In this document: positions 21,701 through 34,469 of the stretch, in pieces | Numbering within the stretch: position 1 is the first letter of the stretch | How the letters are laid out: each line of letters opens with the position of its first letter | Made by a program: the position numbers and the translations under genes | The notes under the pieces: model-generated | Database searches by the model: none | What the model saw: only the letters and a program-made list of their open reading frames with translations | What the model was told of the DNA's origin: nothing | Origin: Pseudoscleropodium purum | Lineage: Eukaryota; Streptophyta; Bryopsida; Hypnales; Brachytheciaceae | DNA: 64,000 nucleotides | Assembly (NCBI GenBank): GCA_963969395.1 | Contig: OZ017800.1 | Location: 12,866,479 to 12,930,478 of the forward strand | Direction: 5' to 3'

Positions 21701-23070
21701 AAAAAACAACTTCTTCGATAAGTAGCATTTTTTTTCAAATTTGCCAAGATAGGAGTTAGATGCAAAGAAGTAGAAGTAGAGAAGGAAAGAAGATTAAAAT
21801 AGCAGAGTTATAAAACCTACAAAAAAAAACACAAGTCCTTCATTCTCAAAACTCTCAAAAAACTCTCAAAAACTTAAATAGGAAGAAAAAGAATGATAAG
21901 TGAGATTTGAAGCAATTGGAGAGTTTAGATATAGAAAGGAGAGATTAGGAAATAACACAAGAAATTCTACAAAAGTAGTAAAAAATCGTTGACAAACAAG
22001 ATTAATTTCCAAATAGTCAATAAAATTATAAAATAGTAGTTAAAAAATTCAAGTCAACAATTAGAAAATTCAAGATAGGATAAGATATTTGGGAAAGGAA
22101 AGAAAGAGGTGGAAAGGGAAGGTCAGAAGGATAGAAAATAGTTTAAGTTGACTTTGAAGAAGAAAAGAATTGTAAAAAAACATTAATAATTTTATAAATT
22201 AAGATGAATTAAGCAAAGGACTTTAAAAGGATACAAGAAAACCGTTTTGAAGAAGCAAGCTCCAAGGTACCCTTCTAAACTTCTCTTTTTCCATTAATTA
22301 GCAAAATAAAGTAGGACCAAGGCCTAGAAGCAAGTCAAACCTATAGGACTAGAAGTCAAGTCATTTTTGAGTTGAGCATCCTATACTACATGCTTTGGAG
22401 TTTCCGAAAACATAAGATACTTAGAAATTAGAGTGAAAACAAGTAAGATAAGCATGGATGAAGATTAGGACCTAAATTGGATGAAGAATAGTTAAATGTA
22501 AAATTTTGGAACAAGATTTGAGGATAAAAAATTACTAATCACTTCAAACTCAAAAATAAAATCAGAAGTTAGTTTGGGAATTAAGGTTAGTAGTAATAAA
22601 TGGATGAAGTTTTAAGCATCAATTAGTAGTCAAACTTCATCCATCAATAATTCTTGATAGGAAAAGTCGAATTTAAAGTTAGATAGCATTTTGGAAAGTT
22701 TAGATCAACATCTTTAAGAAACAAACATAGAAACTCTAAAAACAATAAGTAATCAAAAGTCATTTGAAGCATTACGGAACAAGGAAAGGAATGATTAAAA
22801 TGATCTAAACCTTATCAAAGGAAGTATTTTAGGCTAGAATTATAAAGTAGAAACTCAAATTAACTCAAATATGGTCTAAACTTAAGAAAAAACTTACAAA
22901 CCTAGAAGAAAACAAGGAATGAAGTTTAGATGATGGATTCGATGAAGCCAACCAAAAATTGTCCATCCAAGTCAAAACTTGGAATTTAAATGGGGTTTGA
23001 TAATTTACAAATAGGGTTCAAAATTTAGAGTCAATTGAAATAGAGAACAAGTCTAAAAAAGTGGATGAAG
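21701..23070. other. Purine-rich tract with two copies of a hairpin
   Basis: The plus strand is strongly A+G rich for about 1.3 kb (AGAAGTAGAAGTAGAGAAGG near 21770). It holds two related hairpins, near 22596-22650 (stem ATGGATGAAGTTT / AAACTTCATCCAT) and 23061-23105 (TGGATGAAGTTTAG / CTAAACTTCATTCA), each followed by a similar TAGGAA(A/G)GTCGA sequence. No gene is visible. Confidence 0.45.
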
Positions 23071-23715
23071 TTTAGGTGGCCTCTTAAAGGCTAAACTTCA
23101 TTCATTGATATCTTTTACTAGGAAGGTCGGATAGGGTCATATTTTATATTTTCAGAAATAAAATGAAAAGACCTACTGCTTGAAGTTGTTAAATTTATAT
23201 TGTAATTATCTTCATTCCAAAACCTTCGCAACCTATCTAGCTTTAACCTAGTTAAAATAGAAATTTTAATTTACCTTATTTCTTTTATTCTATTGCAAGT
23301 TGTGAATGTTTAGAAAGTTAGAAAAAAGATTCATTGCTTGGAAGGCGCAATGGATTCACGCTATGCATCCATAGATTAAAAATCAACTTTAAAACATTAA
23401 AACCTAATTGTGCTCAATTATTTACCAAAGGTGGGTAAATAAATTGTTATAATTTCTTCTCTTACTAAATTTACAAACAACATTCACCAACTTGTATTTT
23501 GCTTTCATTCATTCTTATCACTTTCATCAACGATATTTTCCACTTTCCTCTTAGTATGTAAACTCTAGTAATTCTCACTCAATGATAGAAACACTTATTT
23601 GTATATCTAAACTCAACAATAAGCTTCTACATGTTCTTGTTTGTGAATTTAACTCTACCTCTCAAATACTAATTAGTCTACAAGTATTGTAAACACTCAC
23701 ACATAGACATTGATG

Positions 23716-23940
23716 CCACTACTTTTGGACTTTTGGAAGTCCAGAATTAATAACCGTTATTAAGAGAAAAAAAATAATCATCAAGAAATAATGCAAAACA
23801 TCTTGAGATCAATACAAAACATTTGGAGATCTATACAAATATTGAAAGATCTATAAGAACATTGTGGGATCCCTTTATATTATCAACAAGAGATCCCACA
23901 ATATTTGGTCCAGAATTCATTGAATAGTCCAAAAGTGGTT
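23716..23940. repeat. Foldback element, ~225 bp
   Basis: The ends are inverted copies: left CTACTTTTGGACTTTT..., right complement CCACTTTTGGACTATT..., each with a nearby (T)CCAGAATT word. Inside, AACATTGTGGGATC and GATCCCACAATAT form a second stem, so the strand can fold as nested hairpins. No target duplication is obvious. Probably a miniature inverted-repeat element. Confidence 0.5.
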
Positions 23941-24599
23941 AAATGTGGCATATCGATTTTAATAACCACACTTTCTAATTTAACAACAATAAGCTTTAAT
24001 TCCTCAACACCCAACTTATGTTTATTTAATCTAAACCCTTTTCAATTCACTTCAATCAAATAGTCACCTAAGAAAATCCACATAAATTGATCATATCAAT
24101 TGATAGTAGAAATAAGCCTGGAGCAAGAAGGAAAGAAACATGTCCTTTGACCATACCATTGAAAAGATTCTAATAGTTCAATAAGAAAATCTTTCAATTT
24201 GGAGAGGACATAATTGAGGTGTTGGGATGCTTAGGGGTTAATCTTCAATTGCAATACAATTGATTGACCATTAAATTCATTCACTATTCCAATTCATCCC
24301 GATTTCCAACTACATACACAAATTCATATTGCACAAAACTACATACAATCCAATTTGGTAATCCTTTTATAATTTAACAAGATGCAACAAATATTCCAAA
24401 CTACATCAACACCCAATCACAACATTCAAATCAAGCAATTACATTAATTCTAATTAGATTGATGCATGCACTAAAAGCCAATTTCCAACTGAACTTGAAT
24501 ATAGCTACAATAATTTCCAACTTGGACTATACACCATAATTCATCTACTATATTGACACACACACAATTAATCCTTATGTTTTTTTATATTTGCTCCAA
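23941..24599. other. AT-rich sequence, C/A-rich strand, no gene
   Basis: Nothing coding. A single CTTAGGGGTTAA near 24230 matches the end of the TTAA-flanked repeat family, without a recognisable body next to it. Confidence 0.4.
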
Positions 24600-25519
24600 A
24601 ATTGCTCCAAAATTGCCATTTGTAGTACAAGAACCAAATTTAGAAAAAAAAACATTTTTGGACACATGTAATTATAGTATCTTTTAGTAAGCTTGTTTGA
24701 GAACATGTGAAAAAAGTTTCAAAAATTTCCATCATGTAGATTGCTAGATATTAGCATTTGGAGTGACAAATTTCTTTTTTTTGGCCTTGCGAAAATCTGG
24801 GCATCTGCACTTCAGAAGGTCATATTTGTATGAAAAAATGTCCTAAATGGTGGTCACTCTTTAAATTCATTTTTCAAAATCAAATTGGCTACATACTTGA
24901 AAAATTTCAGATCATTTGGCATCATACAATATGTAGGAAAAAAAATAGTAAGTAGAAAGGAGTAGAGAATGGTTCAAATACTAAATTGTTAACAATTTAA
25001 TTATGGAATTGAAAAACGCCAAACCCAATGGTTGTAATGTTGTAATAAAAAATCTGCATCCAATGTTTTTATTTTTTTTTCAAAAGTATTGAAAATTGAG
25101 TTAAATTAAAGACTTCAAAATTTGACTTAGAGTAGAGATTCAACAACGACCTGCAAACTCCTACAAACTAAAACTCTCCATAATTTTTCACTCATTCATC
25201 AAAATGGAACGATTCAAAGCTTTTCAAATATATATATATATATATTGAAAGAACTAATTTCAAATTTTAATTTCTTAAAAAAATGATTTTTAAAGAAGTT
25301 TTTTTGTTGCTTGGATTGCCCGTCGAGTAATGAAAAGCACATATCATAGAATAACTTTTTAACCTTGTAGTCAAAAGTTATGAAAATTCTTTGGCCTTAA
25401 AGCTACTCTTTCGGCACATATTGTGTTAAAATTTTAGTGAAAAAAAATAAAAACTCCATTCATAGTAAGCTGCCCAAAATTTCTATATTGCCAAAAAATG
25501 CAGTTTGGGCATTTAGGGG
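24600..25519 (-). repeat. TTAA-flanked ~920-bp repeat, copy 1, truncated
   Basis: Minus-oriented copy of the family described at 39760-40685. Recognisable blocks are GGACACATGTAATTATAG, TTCCATCATGTAGATTGC, GCATCTGCACTTCAGAAGG and TTAAATTAAAGACTTCAAA. It ends at 25519 as ATTTAGGGG followed by TTAA. The other terminus (CCCCTAAAG...) is missing, replaced by a repeated TTGCTCCAAAATTGC. Contains a (TA)n run near 25230. Confidence 0.7.
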
Positions 25520-25555
25520 TTAAATACTCAAATTCAATCATTCTTACACTTCTAA

Positions 25556-26776
25556 TTAGACAATCACATTCATAGCACAATACAAACTTTTCACATTCAA
25601 TTTGCATCAGTTACACAACCATATCATTCACTCAATTTTACATAATAAATTGAAGACCTTCATCATCTAAAAGGCAACTTATCTAATTTATATTAATCAT
25701 GAAAGAAATATACAACAAAGATAACCAGTGCGGGTTGGACTTGCACATTCAACTAGCAATGAGTGCCAAAAACCAACTTAGAAAGAAGCTAAATATCACT
25801 CATCCCTACCAATTCAACTCCCAACTTCCAAATTGGAAAACTCAACAATCTTAGCCCCTAAAGTTCTATGACTATGTTTTCACCAGAAATGCTCAAAAGT
25901 TGCCATTTTTAGTACAAGTACTAAATTTTGAATTTTTTTGACACATGTAACTATAGGATCTTATAGTATGCTGATTTGAAAATATGTGGTAAGAATTTCA
26001 GAAATTTCCACCACATGGATTGCAAGATATGAGCATTCAAATTCACTAAAATCATTTTTTCGGCCTTGCAAAAAGTAGGGCAGCTGCACTTTGTAAGCTC
26101 AATTTTCTCTGAAAAAAGGTTCAAAATGGTGGTGCTTTTTAGATTCTTTTTCCTAGACAAGTTGGCCACATGCTTGAAAATTTTCAGATCACTTGGAATT
26201 GTACAACATATAAGAAAAAATAGTAAATAGACAATAGTAGAGAATGATTCAAAATACAAAATTGTTAAGAGAATAATTATGGAATTGAAAAATGCCAATT
26301 CCAATGGTTGCAATGTTCTAGGTAGCAATTTACATTGTTTGATTTTATTTTTTTCTAAAATTATTGAAAATTGAGTAAGATAAAGGACTTCAAAGTTCAT
26401 TTTAGAGTAGAAAATCTATAATTGCCAGCAACCAAATAATTCTCATAACTTTTGACTCATTAATCAAAATGGAATGATTCAAAGCTTTCCACATATATAT
26501 AATTCTAGAAAACCAATTTCAAGTTTTTGATTCTTTAAAAAGTGATTTTTTCTTGATTTGCCTACATTGCCCATTTACAAAAAAAAAGTAACATATTGAG
26601 CCATAATTTTTTACTCTTATTTCTAAATGTCATGAAATTTAGTGCATATAAAAGATATTCCTTGTCAACACCTTCTCATAAAATTTTAGATTAAAATATA
26701 CAACTTCTCATTCACAACGGCTTGCCCAAAATTTCTAAACCACCCCAAAATGCATACTAGTCCTTTAGGGGTTAAA
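25556..26776 (-). repeat. Left arm of 1221-bp inverted repeat
   Basis: Reverse complement of 27670-28890, the same length with no indel seen and only a rare mismatch (CACATTCATAG against CACACTCATAG). It contains a full copy 2 of the TTAA-flanked repeat (25855-26771) plus 299 bp outside it. The arms therefore arose by copying a larger block, not by two separate insertions of the repeat. The 149-codon open frame at 25951-26400 is low-complexity and not considered a gene. Confidence 0.9.
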
Positions 26777-27669
26777 TTATCAATTCTCCAATTGGCTTTG
26801 CATTCATAGTCACTCACAATCACAATTTCATCTCTGATTGGTTTACTCTATGTTCACAATATTCTTCTATAATATTTTATCTTTAGAAACTCTCAATACA
26901 ATACAAATTCTATCCAATTGTTACTCACAAATTCCACATACATTCAAAATTTCTAGATTACACATCATGTCATCATTCCTATTGATAATTTTTCACGATT
27001 CACTCAATTACAATTTTTATTCTAAATTTCCTCTAAATTATTCACTCATGGTTTATTATTCCAATTACACCAATTGATCACAAACCCGAAATCACACAAT
27101 TTTTTTCAATCACTCCAATTGGACACACACTTAATGAATTACACACACAACTATGCACACAATTACACAAATTTACAATTGCATAACAAATGCTTTATAT
27201 TAAATCAAACGCAAAATTACAAAACACAACACAATTGTTTTACTTCTAATAATTGGAAGGAACTCATGCGACATTATAAGAGAAACCTAAAAGGACAATT
27301 TGGAATCACTAACCTATAAACCTAGCCGCCAAGCACGTAACTACCAATTAGAAATTAATCCTTTTACATCTCAAATCAGCTGAATTCCAATCTCAATTGG
27401 TTACCATTGATAGTAAACCCCTAAACTACACTTTCAATTGGTAAAGTCTACGAATAGATGTATGAAACAACTAGATAGCCAAAAAAATAGAAACTGGACT
27501 ACAATGATGAGTAATTTTTAATTTTAAAGTGTTAAATTTAGTTATTGTTTTACCTTTCAAATGTATTTTGTGATGCCAATTAGGTGTTTTAGAGTGTCAA
27601 AGTGGTGGAAGAGATTAGTGAATAAAAGGTAGTCAATTTCCAATTTGGATTTGTCACATGAAGTTGAAT
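26777..27669. other. 893-bp spacer of the large inverted repeat
   Basis: Very AT-rich, C/A-rich on the plus strand (many TCACACAAT-type words such as ACACACAACTATGCACACAA near 27141). No recognised gene; the two short open frames inside are low-complexity. Confidence 0.5.
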
Positions 27670-28890
27670 TTTAACCCCTAAAGGACTAGTATGCATTTTG
27701 GGGTGGTTTAGAAATTTTGGGCAAGCCGTTGTGAATGAGAAGTTGTATATTTTAATCTAAAATTTTATGAGAAGGTGTTGACAAGGAATATCTTTTATAT
27801 GCACTAAATTTCATGACATTTAGAAATAAGAGTAAAAAATTATGGCTCAATATGTTACTTTTTTTTTGTAAATGGGCAATGTAGGCAAATCAAGAAAAAA
27901 TCACTTTTTAAAGAATCAAAAACTTGAAATTGGTTTTCTAGAATTATATATATGTGGAAAGCTTTGAATCATTCCATTTTGATTAATGAGTCAAAAGTTA
28001 TGAGAATTATTTGGTTGCTGGCAATTATAGATTTTCTACTCTAAAATGAACTTTGAAGTCCTTTATCTTACTCAATTTTCAATAATTTTAGAAAAAAATA
28101 AAATCAAACAATGTAAATTGCTACCTAGAACATTGCAACCATTGGAATTGGCATTTTTCAATTCCATAATTATTCTCTTAACAATTTTGTATTTTGAATC
28201 ATTCTCTACTATTGTCTATTTACTATTTTTTCTTATATGTTGTACAATTCCAAGTGATCTGAAAATTTTCAAGCATGTGGCCAACTTGTCTAGGAAAAAG
28301 AATCTAAAAAGCACCACCATTTTGAACCTTTTTTCAGAGAAAATTGAGCTTACAAAGTGCAGCTGCCCTACTTTTTGCAAGGCCGAAAAAATGATTTTAG
28401 TGAATTTGAATGCTCATATCTTGCAATCCATGTGGTGGAAATTTCTGAAATTCTTACCACATATTTTCAAATCAGCATACTATAAGATCCTATAGTTACA
28501 TGTGTCAAAAAAATTCAAAATTTAGTACTTGTACTAAAAATGGCAACTTTTGAGCATTTCTGGTGAAAACATAGTCATAGAACTTTAGGGGCTAAGATTG
28601 TTGAGTTTTCCAATTTGGAAGTTGGGAGTTGAATTGGTAGGGATGAGTGATATTTAGCTTCTTTCTAAGTTGGTTTTTGGCACTCATTGCTAGTTGAATG
28701 TGCAAGTCCAACCCGCACTGGTTATCTTTGTTGTATATTTCTTTCATGATTAATATAAATTAGATAAGTTGCCTTTTAGATGATGAAGGTCTTCAATTTA
28801 TTATGTAAAATTGAGTGAATGATATGGTTGTGTAACTGATGCAAATTGAATGTGAAAAGTTTGTATTGTGCTATGAGTGTGATTGTCTAA
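27670..28890 (+). repeat. Right arm of 1221-bp inverted repeat
   Basis: Inverted partner of 25556-26776. It holds copy 3 of the TTAA-flanked repeat at 27675-28591 (TTAA then CCCCTAAAGG at the left, CTTTAGGGG then CTAA at the right), then the 299-bp flank down to GATTGTCTAA at 28890. A transcript across both arms would fold into a long, nearly perfect double strand. No target duplication is evident outside the arms. Confidence 0.9.
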
Positions 28891-31329
28891 AATTTAAGTC
28901 TAGACTATAGATGAAATGGTCACATTTGGAACAAGATTGACTAATTTAGAAAAGAAAATTTTAATTATTGAGTTTTTGATCTTGCCTTTTATAAAATACA
29001 TACAAGAAATTAGTCTCAATTTCTTTATTGTTTTTGAGATCTAAATGCTTATAGCAAAGCAAAAGAAATCTTTTGATTCTTGTGGATATATTTCAACTTC
29101 AAAATTCAACAAAAAATAGAAAAGCAAGAATTTTGTTATTATTTTTTGAGTGATGCAGATGCTTAGATTGAAAAATTGCATAAGGTGCTACAAGGAAACC
29201 TTGTTCTTATGATCATAGTTATGACTATGATGAAGTATAAATGGCTAGTACATTAATTCTCAAATAGCAAAAATTTCAATTAGAACTCCTTCATTGATTC
29301 TTTAGCAATAAGAATGTATTTTTGTAGCCAAAAGCACTCAATAATTTATATAAAGTGCACCTAAATTCATTCCTATGTACAAAATGTATTCTCAAATTTT
29401 TAACAAAAATCCAAATCTATAAAATTAATTTGTGAACACTTTGAAAGTTATACACCAAAAATTGGCCAAAACTTAAAAGACTATTGTTTGATTTCAAAGA
29501 ATTTTAGCACTTAGTTTTCAAGGAAAAAGAAATGATAGTGTTCGAAGCTATAAAGATTCAAAGTAAAAAGGTAGCAAGATCAAAATGATTGCAAATGTGC
29601 CATTCTTCAAATAGACTTGATAACTCCACAAAATATATGCAGTATATGAATAAGTACAAAATAAGCTTGTCTACAAGGCTTTAAAACATATATTGGCAAT
29701 ATTGAGATTTCTTTCTTTCTTCTTTCAATATATACTATCATATTGATTTCAAGTTCTTCAATAAAATCAATGATCTTTAAAGAGGCATTTAAAAACACCA
29801 AAGATTACTATGATGTTCAAGCAAAGCCCAATACATAGTTCAGAAAGAGTGACTTAAAGGTTTAAATAGCCACACAAAGTAATTTATCAATCTTCTAGGA
29901 TATTAGGAAGATATATTCCAATCTTTTGATTAAAATTTTTTTAATTAAGTGATTTAAGACTAATGTATAAAAAATATGAAAACATTGACTCATCCTAAAA
30001 GTATAAAAATGGTGTCATATAGAGGTTCAAGAATTTATCTCTTATATTTCATCTACGATATGACATTAGAAATCAAACTCTTGCATATTTGATACCTTTA
30101 GTAAATCTTGTTGTTTAACCTCTAAGGGATCATTGTCCCTTTAGGGGACAAATGGGATTTCAAGCAAGTACCTACAGGCTCAATTTTTTTCCTGATTTTT
30201 TAAAACTTTTTTGGAAAATAGAAAATTTGATTAGCTTCATAGGAATATAATTTTTTTTTTCAATTGGTGCCCAAGAACAAAAGTTATACCCAAATAAACT
30301 CAAAACAAGGGACAAGAGGCAACAAAAAAACATTCTAAAATTTAAAGTTAAATTAACTTTTTTTTATAGATTACATTTTTGTCTACATGGAAAACTTTGA
30401 TTCATTCCATTTGGATCTATTATAAAAAAGTTATGGACAATCTTGTTTCGGGGGCAATTCGAACATCTTCTTGAAAAATTAACTTGAAGGATTCATTTTT
30501 GAATGCAATTTTTACAGTTTTTAAAATAAAAATGTTCCACATGGTTTGATTTTTTTGTTAGAACAATCTCACTATTGAAATTAGTGCATTTTACTTTCAT
30601 TTTAGAAATATTAATAATTTAGGTTTTCCTTCTATCTTGTACCTACTCCTACTTAACAATTTTTTAAAGGATAAAAAATAAGTTTTTTTGAATTTTATTT
30701 TATTTCCTAGACCCTCAACTCAATTCTGCACTATGAAGATTTGAAGCTCAAAACTGTGTAGAGCAAAAATTTCAAGTTAAAAATGTTCAAAGTTAAGAAA
30801 TCTAATACCGGGATGTGTTGAAAAATTTGTTTTCTTCACTTTAAATGCAAATATCTTGCAATCTATGCAGTCAAAAATTGTGAGATTGTTTCCACATAAT
30901 CTCATACTAGTTAAGTGTAAGGTTCTATGGTTAGATGTGAACAAAAAATTAAATTTTTTTTTACTTTTTGCTATAGAAATGGTAGTTTTGAGTGTTGTTT
31001 GGCAAAAAAGAGACCTTAGTCCTTTACAAATGTAGATTCTTAGTTTTTGTTTGCATTGTCCCCAAATCACTATAAAGTTAGACTTTGTTTGAACAAAGTA
31101 ATAAAATGACAAAACATTATTGTTGTGCATTGTATTAATCCTTGACCACAATCACAAAAAGTAGGGACAAACTAATTGCTTTAATTTTACAATTGTCCAC
31201 ATTATATTTAGAAGCAGGACACAAATTAATGCAAACAGAGCTCGATTCTACGGTAAAAATAAGATAAAAACTGTTCCTCTTTTAGTTTTTAGATTTCGCT
31301 TTTTCCCATGCAAAATTACTAATACAAAA
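28891..31329. other. AT-rich intergenic sequence with a decayed TTAA-family relative
   Basis: No gene. Between about 30125 and 31020 scattered blocks resemble the TTAA-flanked repeat (CCTCTAAGGGATC start, TTGATTCATTCCATTTGG, AATATCTTGCAATCTATG, TAAGGTTCTATGGTTAGATG, TTAGTCCTTTAC end). I read it as an old, diverged copy. Confidence 0.45.
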
Positions 31330-31544
31330 GTCACCATTGGGAACGCCGTGGTGAACGTCGATCACACACTCACGCTCCCCCAAGTTTTCTTCCGAAGCAC
31401 GGATGAGAAGCACGTATTAGGGTTTTTGGATTGCAGGGTTTCTCGATTGCATGATATGCCGGAACAGGGTTGCAACACCAATTGCGAGGCGTGGTGAATT
31501 TGCGGAATATATCCTGAAATTAGAGGAAGAGGCGCTTCCGAGCG
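31330..31544 (+). promoter_or_regulatory. Probable promoter/leader of the 75-aa gene
   Basis: G+C rises sharply from about 31340, with CpG-rich words (GGGAACGCCGTGGTGAACG) and no TATA box at a clear distance, so a broad TATA-less start is likely. A GCACGTATTAGGG sequence near 31410 lies in the leader. Inference from composition only. Confidence 0.35.
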
Positions 31545-31946
31545 ATGGCGTTGAGCAATTTTCTCTTGACAGTCGCCGCGGTAGGCGCGGGATTCGTCTT
31601 GCTCAAGGGCGACGTACGACGGTCGGCTGTGAATCTTCGGCGCAATCTGAAGCAAGTGCGTACCTGGCTAGAGCAGGAACAAGCGTCTACGTCCAAGTAA
31701 AAATTCTGCTCCTTCAACCCTAGCATACATATTCCTAACACTTGGGGATTTAGGTTTTCTTCACCCCTAGCATATATGTCATCAATTTCGCGATTCCCGT
31801 GCGGGTTTAGGGTGCCCAGATTTAGGTTTTCTAGACGCATACTGAAATCTCAACTGTTCTTTTATTTCAGAGGCGAACATGTGAAGCCAAGGGAGGTTGA
31901 AGCAGGAAAATCGGAGAAGGTGGCCATGAAAGAGGAGAAGCAATAG
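31545..31946 (+). CDS. Short two-exon membrane-anchored protein (75 aa)
   Basis: Exon 1 is 31545-31696, the intron 31697-31870 (GTAAAA ... TTTTATTTCAG) and exon 2 31871-31946, giving 75 residues. The N-terminus MALSNFLLTVAAVGAGFVLL is a hydrophobic helix. It is followed by a basic amphipathic stretch with VRRSAVNLRRNLKQVRTWLE, then a charged Lys/Glu tail ending KEEKQ. It looks like a small single-pass protein whose anchor is N-terminal, possibly organellar or secretory membrane. I believe land plants have a conserved family beginning MALSNF with this shape, but I recall no function and give no symbol. Support: ATG in a GC-rich island, frame kept across a canonical intron, protein-like composition. 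Without splicing it would stop after 51 residues. Confidence 0.65.
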
Positions 31947-33715
31947 TTGGGCAGTGGAGAATGTATCCGTTTGCCAGCTTTCTCCCTCTGTTGTGGATTT
32001 GGATGTTAGGTCAGTATATTTCTTTTGATAGATGCTCTTGAGGTTTACCTAAGTTCAGATCCTTGTACATATGATCTTCGTTTATTTCCGATCGTCGTTT
32101 TTGTGTATTTCGAAAACAAACCCTAATAATATGGGGATGGGGATTTAGAAGCGTTGCGGTCTGGAAGCTCGATACTAGACCTTCTCTTTGCACCGACTAG
32201 GGTGCAATTACGGGAAGGACAATTTTCGGTGCAAGCTGAAGGAATTAATGCTGAGAACAACGTATTTTTGTTTCATGTATGATGCGTTCTGTTCATGGAT
32301 TCAGAGACCATTCCTCATGCATTTGACTTGGTTTGGTTTTGAGCTTTCCAGTCAGGAATGTTATGTATTGATCCTTGCATTGCAGAGTCTTTTGCATCTC
32401 ATTTTTTTTTTCCAGTTGTATTTGCAGGCATCTATTTGTTCAGGGCTCTATGATGTTGGTTTTGGTGTAGAGATCCAGTCTTCAAAGTCTTCACGATAGT
32501 TACAGCTATACTCTAGAATACTTGTGGTGGTTAGCTAGAAGGTTTCCCATTGAACTAAAACATTTGAAGTACGTGACTAAGAATTGAAGTTCTGAACGTG
32601 GTCTTGGGGAGAGAACTCAAGATGCAGTTCCTTGAGTCCTTGACCCTTCAGACCCAAGTGCAGCCACTCCAAGCATGTTAGAAATTGTGCACTGCATGGA
32701 CCCGCAAAGGAGGGGCCTATGCCCACAGATTCAAGCTTCACAATCCTTTTTTTATTTTATTTTTCTATTTTGCAACTAAATATGAAAGAAATTCTTTTAC
32801 ATATCTTTTTCAGAAATGAAATCCCATGTCTTCCGAAGTGCTAAAAAATTCAGTTTTTTATAAGAAAATTTGGAAATTACTGTGATTTTTTTAAGGCAAA
32901 GGTGAAGAAAATTAATATCAAATACAAAATAGCTCAAAAAATCTGAAATAGTTGTAGCATAGTTGTATTTTATAGTGTAGAACATTATGGTATAAACCAA
33001 AGTTATTATGTCATTCTAAAATTAGAAAATTGACAAATCATGGTTTTAGGTGCAAAGTTCATATTGCAATAAAACATGGAATTTAATGATTTTCTCAAGT
33101 TTTGCAATTGGAGTGTAAACTAAACTTGATAAACTTCATGTCATTAATTAACCTCAAATTCAAAAACTATCATTTTTGTGGCTTAAATTCACATATAAAA
33201 TAAAGAGTAAGAATTGGTCAAAATACACTTCAAGGGTGATCTATGGATTAACCATTTTCTTCTTCAAAAATTCAATAATACCATAATAAGGGAATATGCA
33301 ATATTATTCTAAAAAAATGTGTTCAAGTAGTTTTCCCAAACAAAATTGGATGAAAAAAAATACTTTTCTCCATCCTACTAATAATCCCACGTAGTCAATT
33401 TTGGCTTTTTCACTCATTTTTGTTTGAAAATGTATATGAATTTGAGAGAGGTTTCTTTCCTTCTTTTAAAAGCAAAAAATGCAAAACTTGATTCTAATCT
33501 AATTTTTTGTGGGGAAAAAAGCATTATTAATTTTCTAATAAATTTTCTTCTCTAAAAAATGTGCCTTTTTTGTTTTTTTTCCCTATAAGTTGATCACCTA
33601 AAATTGTTATAATCTAAAAATCCAATGTTCAATATTGTCCACAATTAATTCCATACATACTAGACAAAATAGTCTTTACTTTTGTATGGTTAAAATTAGA
33701 AATTTCAAGCACATC
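31947..33715. other. 3' region of the small gene, then AT-rich sequence
   Basis: Up to about 32500 the composition is still mixed and probably belongs to the 3' untranslated part of the small gene, perhaps spliced (ATGTTAG followed by GTCAGT near 32009). From about 32740 it is plain AT-rich DNA with nothing recognisable. Confidence 0.4.
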
Positions 33716-34469
33716 TACAATGACTTACAAAAGTAGTTGGCCACCCTAAAAATCGCTCTCAAAAATTGAGAAATTGGAATTATGAAGTGAAATTTGGACA
33801 TATTATTGTACAAAAGGGATTCTACCTTCATATATAATTTCACTTAAAATGGACTATATTCAAACCTATTATTATTTAAATGAATTTTCAATGGAAAAAA
33901 AAAGTTTTTGAGAGAAGTCAAAATGTCCCATTTTTTTTATAGGAAGAATGTACATCTTGACTAGAATAACATGTTAGAAGTTTCATAAATTTTGGATTTT
34001 TATTGATTGAAATTTGACCTCAAAATTTTGTTTTTTTAATTTCACTCTATAAACTACAAAAAATTATGTTTTTGATATATATAGTTATTTGATGTTATTT
34101 TGAGTTTTTATTTTATTTTTTTGCAATTTATGGAGTGAATTTTATTTATTTTTAATTTTGAGGTCAAATTTCAATCAATAAAAATCCAAAATTTATGAAA
34201 CTTCTAACATGTTATTCTAGGCAAGACGTACATTCTTCCTATAAAAGAAATGGGACATTTTGACTTCTTTCCAAAAGGTTTTTTTTTCATTGAAAATTCA
34301 TTCAAATAATAATAGGTCTAAGTATAGTCCATTTTAAGTGAAATTCCATATGAAGGTAAAATTCCTTTTGTACAACAATATGTCCAAATTTCACTTCATA
34401 ATTCCAATTTCTCAATTCCTGAGAGCAATTCTTAAGGTGGCTAACTACTTTTGTGAGTCACCATTTGTA
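33716..34469. repeat. Foldback element, ~754 bp, arms ~350 bp
   Basis: The left half (33716 to about 34070) is an imperfect reverse complement of the right half (about 34118-34469). Matching pairs include ACAAAAGTAGTTGGCCACC with its inverse GGTGGCTAACTACTTTTGT, and TTTCATAAATTTTGGATTTT with its inverse. The ends read TACAATGACTTAC / TACAAATGGTGACTCAC. It has no coding content; it is a snap-back or miniature element. Confidence 0.8.

Noticed and set aside
25951..28495. Two identical 149-codon open frames (25951-26400 minus, 28046-28495 plus)
   Set aside because: They are identical because they lie in the inverted-repeat arms; the other TTAA-family copies do not keep the frame, and composition is low-complexity.
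25556..28890. A single transposon with 1221-bp terminal inverted repeats
   Set aside because: No direct duplication flanks the arms, and each arm contains a complete smaller element plus unrelated flank; inverted duplication is the simpler reading, though not proven.
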